Positions 7,286-12,299 of a stretch of DNA of 12,299 nt are shown here, piece by piece. This DNA comes from Bifidobacteriaceae bacterium (GTDB lineage: Bacteria > Actinomycetota > Actinomycetes > Actinomycetales > WQXJ01). Each line of letters opens with the position of its first letter. Position 1 is the first letter of the stretch. The DNA lies in the NCBI GenBank assembly GCA_031268115.1, contig JAIRXV010000202.1, forward strand, positions 1 to 12,299, given 5' to 3'. Under the pieces are notes generated by a model. The model was not told the DNA's origin. It saw nothing but the letters and a program-made list of their open reading frames with translations, and made no database searches. The position numbers and the translations under genes are program-made.

Positions 7286-9442
7286 TTACCGGACGGTCAA
7301 CGCTTGGGTCGCCTTCTTGTTGCCTATCCGAACCGTGATCGTGGTTTTGCCTGGACGTTTAGCGGTGACGATGCCGGCGGGATCGACTGTGGCGATGGCA
7401 GGACGCGAAGAACTCCAGCGTGGAACCGCCCCGGTGGCGCTGGCCGGAATAGCCCTGGCCTTGAACGTCGAAGAATGGCCGGTCTTGAGGCTGCGGGGCG
7501 CGGCGCGAAGCCGGACCTTGGCGACCGGTGTGGGTCCGCCAACGACGCGGACCTTGAGCGTGAGGCTCTTCGCGTTTGGAAGCCTCACGGCGATCCGCGA
7601 AGTGCCCTTGGCAAGAGCGGCGATCCTAAGGACGGCGGTGCCTTGGCGCAGGGTCAAGCTCCCGTTGGACCGTCCCTTTGCCAGGGTCGCGACCTTCGGC
7701 GAGGAGGCGGTCCAGCTCGCTGTCCCAGTCTTGGCGGCACGGGCGGGGCCGTAGATCGCAACCGGAACGCGGACCGTGCCGCCGCGGACAGCCACCACGG
7801 ACCGGACGGGGGCGGCAAGGCCGGTCAAGGCGGTCGAGTCTTCGAGGACGGGAACGTCCGGCCCGGCGGGTTGGCCCTGGGTGTCGCTGGCTCCTTGGGC
7901 GGACCCGGTATCCCCCGCGGGCGCACCGGGCGGGTTCTCGGACCCGCCTGACCCACCGGACCCACCTGACCCACCTGACCCGCCTGACCCGCCTGACCCA
8001 CCGGGGTCTGCGACCGTACCCGGCCCGGTTGGAGCCACGTCTTCGGGATCGCCGTCCACCTGCCAGGAGGGATCGAAGAAGGACTTGAGCTCGTCCCAAC
8101 CTTCCCGCTCAATCCGGTCCGTCAACCCGCCCGACGAATACTCGTATTCGACGTGTTCTCCCGCTCGGTTGTCCCACGGACCGGTTGCGCCCAGTCCCCG
8201 CCGTTCCACCACGTCTTGTTCGGTGAGTCGGCGAATCCACTGCCTAACGATGGGGGAGGGTGCGCCATCGTCCGCTTTCGCGTCCTTGTTGTACAGGAGC
8301 AGCGCCGGCGAGCGCAGGGTGTGGGCTTCGGTGCGCGCCAGCACCTGGGCCAAATCGCCATCGGGGTAATAGCTGAGCCGGCCGTTGTCGAAGTGATATC
8401 GGTAAGCGCCTCGGAAATAGCCATCGAGTAGTTTCGCGCCGAGGTGGCCCAAACCGGTTGGCGCGCCGGGCGATTCGCCAGTGAATACCGCGAAACGGGA
8501 CGTCACGCCGTCGAGCCGGGAATCGAACCACCACAGAGGTTCGCCTGGCGCGAGACTTTTCGCCGCGGCCACCACCTGCCCGATGACGCTCTTGGAGTCG
8601 GGGCACCACGTACCTGAGTGGAGGATGCGGTGGTCTCCTGGAGTTTCGAGCAGAGCAAACAATTCGGGCAGGGTCACTTGTTTGAGCGGAAAGGTCTCTT
8701 CAAGCGAATCGGGTAGACGCCAATCGCCCCGGGCGGTGCCAAACCGGGCCTGGGCGTAGTCGAAATCCGTGAGCGAGCTGGCGGTGGCCCCCGCGCCAAT
8801 CCCGGCCTGTGCCAACGCGGCCAGCGTTGCCGTCTCGACGTTCTCCGCGGTCGATTCGGCCGTGAAGAGCCGCTGGGCTACCACTGGGACCGGGTCCTGG
8901 GCGGCATCCACAACCAACAGGGCGGTCAGCTCCGAGTTGTAGGCCGGATCGAGGTTGCTCAGGTAGGGCAGTTGCAGCCGTAGCCACAGGTCGGGAGCGT
9001 AGAGGCTTTGGCCGTCCGCGCGGGCCGGGCCGGGCACGGCCTCAGTGATATCCGCGCCATCCGCGCCGCCCAACCTGGGATCGAAATGGTACAGCGCGGT
9101 CACGCCGGCCTCGCGGACCACGCGATCGATCACGGGCACCGCGCGTTGCGAGCTAAGCGCTTCGGGTCCGCCTAGCACGATGACGTGCCGCCCCGGCTGA
9201 GAAAGGATCCAGGTCAGCTTCTCGTATGTGACGTTTTGCGCCACCGGGTCGCCACCGAGGCCACCGTAGGCCGTTGCCAGGTAATCCCAAACAGGGCCGG
9301 GGGTTGCCGCCGTGCCGCTAGGCGCCGCGGTCAGGCCGCCGATGACGGTCAATGCGAGGGCCGCCAACACGCCCGCCCCGCGGGTTAAAGGGAGCAGGGC
9401 GCGCGGGCGTCGATGGGTTGCGAAGGGAGTCTTGGAAGTCAT
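7286..9442 (-). CDS. Secreted tandem thioredoxin-like protein with Ig-like domains, peptidase-free paralogue of the M1 fusion
   Basis: The protein has 718 residues from the ATG at 9442. An in-frame ATG at 9460 is an alternative; neither has a strong Shine-Dalgarno (GAGG lies 12 bases before 9442). Residues 1-46 are a signal peptide with an Arg-rich start and the core GVLAALALTVIGG. Two thioredoxin-like repeats follow: G-G-P-E-A-L-S-S-Q at 91-99 with Y-H-F-D-P, then S-G-T-W-C-P at 276-281 with F-D-S-R-L-D-G. Further motifs shared with the M1 fusion are D-P-A-Y-N, Y-Y-P-x-x-D, Y-N-K-D and F-F-D. A Gly-Gly-Ser repeat linker (about 481-501) leads to two Ig-like domains (about 540-635 and 640-718), the last with the BIG2-like pattern A-T-V-D-P-A-G-I-V-T-A-K. 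There is no metallopeptidase domain: the Trx-like region joins the linker directly. With a lone cysteine it is unlikely to be a normal disulfide oxidoreductase. It may bind a ligand or partner the M1 fusion encoded downstream. The exact function is unknown. Confidence 0.92.
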   Translation of the reverse strand: MTSKTPFATHRRPRALLPLTRGAGVLAALALTVIGGLTAAPSGTAATPGPVWDYLATAYGGLGGDPVAQNVTYEKLTWILSQPGRHVIVLGGPEALSSQRAVPVIDRVVREAGVTALYHFDPRLGGADGADITEAVPGPARADGQSLYAPDLWLRLQLPYLSNLDPAYNSELTALLVVDAAQDPVPVVAQRLFTAESTAENVETATLAALAQAGIGAGATASSLTDFDYAQARFGTARGDWRLPDSLEETFPLKQVTLPELFALLETPGDHRILHSGTWCPDSKSVIGQVVAAAKSLAPGEPLWWFDSRLDGVTSRFAVFTGESPGAPTGLGHLGAKLLDGYFRGAYRYHFDNGRLSYYPDGDLAQVLARTEAHTLRSPALLLYNKDAKADDGAPSPIVRQWIRRLTEQDVVERRGLGATGPWDNRAGEHVEYEYSSGGLTDRIEREGWDELKSFFDPSWQVDGDPEDVAPTGPGTVADPGGSGGSGGSGGSGGSGGSGGSENPPGAPAGDTGSAQGASDTQGQPAGPDVPVLEDSTALTGLAAPVRSVVAVRGGTVRVPVAIYGPARAAKTGTASWTASSPKVATLAKGRSNGSLTLRQGTAVLRIAALAKGTSRIAVRLPNAKSLTLKVRVVGGPTPVAKVRLRAAPRSLKTGHSSTFKARAIPASATGAVPRWSSSRPAIATVDPAGIVTAKRPGKTTITVRIGNKKATQALTVR
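7941..8003 (-). repeat. Seven 9-bp tandem repeats encoding a Gly-Gly-Ser linker
   Basis: Seven consecutive 9-mers of the form GACCC(G/A)CC(T/G) run without interruption on the plus strand and encode repeated Gly-Gly-Ser on the minus strand. They join the thioredoxin-like region to the Ig-like domains of the paralogue. The repeat length is a multiple of three, so slippage would change linker length without breaking the frame. Confidence 0.9.
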
Positions 9443-9469
9443 AGTTGGACCGGGCCTCATAGCTATTCG

Positions 9470-9488
9470 ATGCACTTTCGGCGTGCAT
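9470..9488. promoter_or_regulatory. Inverted repeat ATGCAC-N7-GTGCAT, candidate operator
   Basis: Perfect 6-bp arms flank a 7-base spacer directly upstream of the start codon(s) of the secreted paralogue. A further GTGCAC palindrome at 9516-9521 adds another half-site pair, and GCGTGCA (9481-9487) also pairs with TGCACGC (9517-9523). A transcription factor could bind here to control the gene pair, or the arms could form a leader hairpin. No clear -35/-10 pair was found nearby. Confidence 0.4.
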
Positions 9489-9900
9489 TTGGGTGGGTTA
9501 CAGGCGCGCAAACCGGTGCACGCGTGGAGCGGGCCGGGCAAAGCAAAGGCTGCGAGCCTCACTGGCCCCTTGGTTGGCCGGTGGAAACCGCCCCGCAGAT
9601 AGAGCTGCCTCGGGCCGCGTCAACTGGATCGGTGCAGATCACGTGAAACGCGGCGGCCAGCTTCGCTGGCATGCTGTGTTTGTCCCCGCCTCGGATACCG
9701 GTGAACAACCGGGCATGGCGCTAAGAGCGATTCGCAGGGTTTGCCGCCTGCGCGCAACGCTGGCGCGGTGTCAGGTTAGCTGGCGCTATAGGGACTGTGG
9801 CATGGAACGACACATTCGGCCCACCCCACCCCGGAGGGTGGATACCATCCGTGTGGGCGTGGGCGCGGTGACTGCCATGACTACGTCCCTTCGAGTTAGT

Positions 9901-9944
9901 CAGGCGCTAGCGCCTGCGAGGACGGTGGCGAGAATGCCGCCGTC
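9901..9944. repeat. Paired palindromes
   Basis: CAGGCGCTAGCGCCTG at 9901-9916 is a perfect 16-nt palindrome. Four bases later, 9921-9944 folds into a 9-bp stem (GACGGTGGC with GCCGCCGTC, one G-T wobble) with loop GAGAAT. Two strong dyads so close together in noncoding DNA may mark a protein-binding site or part of a structured transcript. Confidence 0.6.
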
Positions 9945-10143
9945 CCAGACGCTAGCTGCCGTGTTTGAGCTAGTCCGGGCTTCGCCCTCCGCAGCTGATG
10001 CGGCCGTCGACCAGCTATTCGCCGGCCGCCTAGAGCGATGTATTCGAGTGGCGCCTCGCAGCGCCAAACGCTCGGTTGGTGTCCCCCGTCGATGCGATGG
10101 CGCCAAGACACTTGAGCCGACACACCTTAGGACGCGAACCGAA

Positions 10144-10190
10144 ACGACGGTTCCGCGCAGTTCCGTCGTGTCTGCCGCGAAAGCAGACGC
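10144..10190. repeat. Tandem hairpins
   Basis: ACGACGG (10144-10150) pairs perfectly with CCGTCGT (10163-10169) over a 12-base loop. Directly adjoining is GTCTGC (10170-10175) with GCAGAC (10183-10188) over the 7-base loop CGCGAAA. The second stem can extend to 8 bp with one wobble by competing with the first. No T-run follows, so these are not obvious terminators. Confidence 0.55.
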
Positions 10191-10458
10191 ATCAGAGGCT
10201 AACGGCCATGTGCCGCCCGCGCAAACAAATTGTTACAAAACGCATTGGCCCTGGTAGGGGTGGTCGGGTTGCGCGGCCACGGCCGTCAGCGCCCGCCCGC
10301 GGATAGAAGGTGCGCTCACCGCTGGCACTCAACGCGCCGCCCTCGCGGGGACCGGCGGTGCTCCGCAGTGGCACGCTTGCGCGCTCCGGTGGCGCTCTGC
10401 GGTGGCAGCCTCCCCGACCGGGCGCTACCACGGGGGCGCGCGCAAGGATCTGGGCTCG

Positions 10459-10488
10459 CCCCGGACCCGCCCAACCGGGTCGCTGCGG
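10459..10488 (+). repeat. Direct repeat, copy 1 (30 bp)
   Basis: This copy matches 10527-10556 at 28 of 30 positions, 68 bases apart; the core is GGACCCGCCCAACCGG. A second short repeat, GCGCGCGCAAGG, lies outside the pair at 10436-10447 and 10559-10570. The arrangement is short repeat, long repeat, spacer, long repeat, short repeat. Confidence 0.85.
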
Positions 10489-10526
10489 GGATGCGACCGC
10501 CGCCGGGGGCCCCGGGCGCATATCGC

Positions 10527-10556
10527 CCCCGGACCCGCCCAACCGGTTCGCTGTGG
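10527..10556 (+). repeat. Direct repeat, copy 2 (30 bp)
   Basis: This is the partner of the copy at 10459-10488, differing at two positions (G/T and C/T). It is followed two bases later by the GCGCGCGCAAGG short repeat. It has no terminal inverted repeats and no transposase nearby, so it is not an insertion sequence. Confidence 0.85.
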
Positions 10557-10678
10557 CTGCGCGCGCAAGGGTCGGGGTCGCTCCCCAGCGGCACCTTCCG
10601 GTGGCACCCACCAGCAGGAGCGGGCCTCGTTTGTATGTCTCGAACAGGCTGTAGCTTTATGCGGCAGACCGCAAGAAG

Positions 10679-10696
10679 TTTCAGTTCGTCCTGAAA
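10679..10696. promoter_or_regulatory. TTTCAG-N6-CTGAAA dyad, candidate operator
   Basis: Perfect 6-bp arms flank a 6-base spacer, ending five bases before the predicted -35 box of the solute-binding protein gene. This is the usual place for an activator or repressor site. A second small dyad, TGCGG-CAGA-CCGCA, lies just upstream at 10660-10673. Confidence 0.4.
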
Positions 10697-10701
10697 GATC
10701 A

Positions 10702-10730
10702 TTGTCCTTGGACGGGCCAGCCTCTAGGGT
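10702..10730 (+). promoter_or_regulatory. Predicted promoter of the solute-binding protein gene
   Basis: TTGTCC (10702-10707) and TAGGGT (10725-10730) are separated by 17 bases. They fit the actinobacterial housekeeping sigma pattern TTGnnn/TAnnnT. Transcription would start near 10737, leaving a leader of about 38 bases before the ATG. Confidence 0.6.
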
Positions 10731-10774
10731 TGCCCGTGCACCCCTGACCCGCTGGGCCGCCCCAAGGAGGAGCC

Positions 10775-12299
10775 ATGACATACGCTCGCAAGTCTTTGTC
10801 CGCCATCGTTCTGATCGCCGTGACTGCCGCGCTAGCCGGTTGCGGGCAAGGCGACGATTCGACCACCGCTGGCGAAGAGCCGACCAAGTCCATTTCCGTT
10901 GCCATCCAAGAACCCGACCACTTGACGCCGGGCAATCACTACTCCTCCTATGAGGTGGTGATTGCCCTGTTCAGTCCCTTGACCACCCTCACTGACGACG
11001 AGCAGTTGGAGATGCTGCAGGCCGAATCGGTCGAATCGGAGGACGCGGTCACGTGGACCATCACGCTTCGCGACGGCTGGACCTTCCACAACGGTGAGCC
11101 CGTGACGGCGCAGTCATACGTCAATGCCTGGAACCACCTGGCCTACGGCCCGAACGCGTGGGTCAACGCCGGGCAGCTGCGCAACGTGGTGGGCTATGGC
11201 GATGTCCATCCCGAGGAAGGCGAGCCCACGGCCACGGAACTCGCCGGGCTCACAGTGACCGGCGATCTGACGTTCACGGTCGAGTTGGTTGGACCGGACC
11301 GGCAATTCCCGTTCCAGCTTTCCGACGGTCAGACCGGCCTCTACCCGATGCCCGAGGCCGCGTTCGAGGACTTGGACGCCTATGACACCATGCCAATCGG
11401 CAATGGGCCCTTCCAGATTGTCGAGCCGTGGGAAGCGGACCAGGACATTGTGGTTACCCGATACGACGACTATGCGGGCACGGCGCCCACTTTGGATGAA
11501 ATCACGTTCCGCACCTACATCGACACCGACACCGCCTACACCGATGCGCTAGCCGGTGAGGTCGATATCGCTGCCGTGGCTGGCGCGAAAGTCGCCATCG
11601 CCGCCCAGGACTTCGGCGAGCGCCTCCACAGCCTCGACGCACCCGGCGTGGACTTCCTTGGATTCAACCCGAACGATGAGCGTTTCGCCGATGTCCGCGT
11701 CCGCCAGGCGTTTTCCATGGCCATCGATCGAGCCGCGATCAATGAGGCGATCTATTCTGGCGCGCAGATTCCGTCCACGTCGTTGACATCGGTGACCATG
11801 CCTGGGTCCCCTGAAGGCGTGTGCGGCGAGTACTGCGAATTCGATCCGGCGGCGGCCAAGGCCCTACTGGACGAGGCCGGTGGCGTTGAGGGCACCGTCG
11901 AGATCCTCTTCCCCGGCGGGTGGGGTTTGGAGGATATCTTCGAGGCCTACGCCAATCAGTTGCGCCAGAACCTCGAAATAGACGTGACGGCCATCCCGAC
12001 CACGGACTGGGCCGAGTTCACCGAGAAGGTTGAGTCTGGCGACTACGGCGTCAACCGCGGCCGTTGGGGTGCGCTTTATCCGAGCCAGCAAGACACGCTA
12101 CATTCGCTTTACACGGCCGCTGGGGACGGTAACTTTGCCGCGGGTGGATACTCGAACCCCGAAGTGGACGCGTTGCTTCAAGCCGCCGATGCCGCACCCA
12201 GCCTTGAGGAGTCCTACGACGGCTACCGTGCCGTCCAGGAGCGCATCCTCGAAGACTTCCCCGTCATTCCCACCTTCGGCAACCGCTACCTCTACGTGA
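10775..12299 (+). CDS. Family-5 ABC transporter solute-binding lipoprotein (oligopeptide-type), 3' end outside window
   Basis: From the ATG at 10775 the frame is open to the last base (508 codons, no stop), so the gene is truncated by the window edge. AAGGAGG at 10764-10770, four bases before the ATG, is a near-perfect Shine-Dalgarno. Residues 1-23 form a lipoprotein signal with lipobox L-A-G-C (Cys23), so the mature protein is tethered to the outer face of the membrane. Family-5 features are W-T-I-T-L-R-D-G-W-T-F-H-N-G-E-P-V-T near residue 93, N-G-P-F at 210-213, R-V-R-Q-A-F-S-M-A-I-D-R at 308-319, and Y-S-N-P-E-V-D-A-L-L near the end. Cys350 and Cys354 are close enough for a disulfide. The family delivers peptides (sometimes sugars or nickel) to a membrane permease; oligopeptide is the likeliest cargo. 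At about 530-540 residues normally, only the last 20-30 should be missing. Permease and ATPase genes are expected downstream. Confidence 0.95.
   Translation, partial: MTYARKSLSAIVLIAVTAALAGCGQGDDSTTAGEEPTKSISVAIQEPDHLTPGNHYSSYEVVIALFSPLTTLTDDEQLEMLQAESVESEDAVTWTITLRDGWTFHNGEPVTAQSYVNAWNHLAYGPNAWVNAGQLRNVVGYGDVHPEEGEPTATELAGLTVTGDLTFTVELVGPDRQFPFQLSDGQTGLYPMPEAAFEDLDAYDTMPIGNGPFQIVEPWEADQDIVVTRYDDYAGTAPTLDEITFRTYIDTDTAYTDALAGEVDIAAVAGAKVAIAAQDFGERLHSLDAPGVDFLGFNPNDERFADVRVRQAFSMAIDRAAINEAIYSGAQIPSTSLTSVTMPGSPEGVCGEYCEFDPAAAKALLDEAGGVEGTVEILFPGGWGLEDIFEAYANQLRQNLEIDVTAIPTTDWAEFTEKVESGDYGVNRGRWGALYPSQQDTLHSLYTAAGDGNFAAGGYSNPEVDALLQAADAAPSLEESYDGYRAVQERILEDFPVIPTFGNRYLYV

Larger units (their letters stand above)
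9443..10774. other. 1.3-kb structured intergenic region without a credible gene
   Basis: This region separates the divergently transcribed secreted-protein pair and the solute-binding lipoprotein. Its open frames have amino-acid compositions typical of random GC-rich DNA (Arg, Pro, Ala and Gly rich), no domains and no good start signals. I found no tRNA, rRNA, tmRNA or RNase P signature. It does hold many short perfect hairpins: 9656-9670 (GCCAGC stem, 3-base loop), 9826-9841 (CCACCC stem), 9901-9916, 9921-9944, 10000-10029 (GCGGCC stem), 10049-10066 (TGGCGC stem), 10144-10190, 10478-10498 (GGTCGC stem) and 10514-10528. Direct repeats fill 10436-10570, and the promoter of the lipoprotein gene lies at the right end. 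It could hide an unrecognised structured RNA or a decayed gene. Confidence 0.6.

Noticed and set aside
7211..8369. Plus-strand open frames opposite the paralogue's 3' half
   Set aside because: They are antisense shadows; the apparent Pro-Asp repeats come from the Gly-Gly-Ser codons of the real gene.
9443..9562. Upstream extension of the paralogue to 9562
   Set aside because: The added residues are Cys/Pro-rich and unlike a signal peptide, and the extension runs through the inverted-repeat region.
9493..10257. 254-codon plus-strand open frame in the intergenic region
   Set aside because: Composition is that of random GC-rich DNA (Arg/Ala rich), with no domain or ribosome-binding site. It runs through several hairpins and overlaps the 5' region of the paralogue.
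10459..10556. Insertion sequence
   Set aside because: There is no transposase frame and there are no terminal inverted repeats.
10436..10570. CRISPR array
   Set aside because: There are only two imperfect 30-bp copies with a 38-base spacer, no further units and no cas genes.
10192..10694. Overlapping open frames of 114-154 codons on both strands
   Set aside because: They arise from stop-poor GC-rich repeats; the products are low-complexity Arg/Pro/Gly/Ala sequence without motifs.

Overview
The window looks like chromosomal DNA from a high-GC actinobacterium. Most genes have strongly G/C-ending codons, the ribosome-binding sites are strong, one promoter has a TAGGGT -10 box, and the secreted M1 peptidase closely resembles actinobacterial ones. 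The genus cannot be fixed from sequence alone; a member of the Actinomycetales is a guess.

Layout. (1) Bases 1-2154, plus strand: the 3' part of a large protein I do not recognise (open at the left edge), followed 9 bases later by a small membrane-anchored protein. These two genes look like one operon. The first has more A/T-ending and rare codons than the rest of the window, which suggests acquired DNA. (2) Bases 2297-3205, minus strand: a classical short-chain dehydrogenase/reductase, convergent with the first pair. (3) Bases 3402-9442, minus strand: two neighbouring secreted paralogues. Both have a signal peptide, two divergent thioredoxin-like repeats (the second with a single-cysteine WCP motif), a low-complexity Gly/Ser/Asp linker and two C-terminal bacterial Ig-like domains. 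The downstream one also carries a complete M1 zinc metallopeptidase domain between the thioredoxin-like part and the linker. (4) Bases 9443-10774: about 1.3 kb with no credible gene, but rich in perfect palindromes, hairpins and short direct repeats. (5) Base 10775 to the right edge, plus strand: a lipoprotein of the family-5 (oligopeptide) ABC solute-binding type, with a good promoter and Shine-Dalgarno. It runs off the window just short of its expected C-terminus.

How they fit together. The M1 fusion protein and its paralogue are probably co-expressed and act outside the membrane. The divergently transcribed binding protein would capture peptides for import, so extracellular peptide trimming plus uptake is a plausible shared theme; this is inference from adjacency. 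The most unusual material is the thioredoxin-like/M1/Ig-like architecture and its peptidase-free twin, followed by the unidentified left-edge pair and the structured intergenic region.
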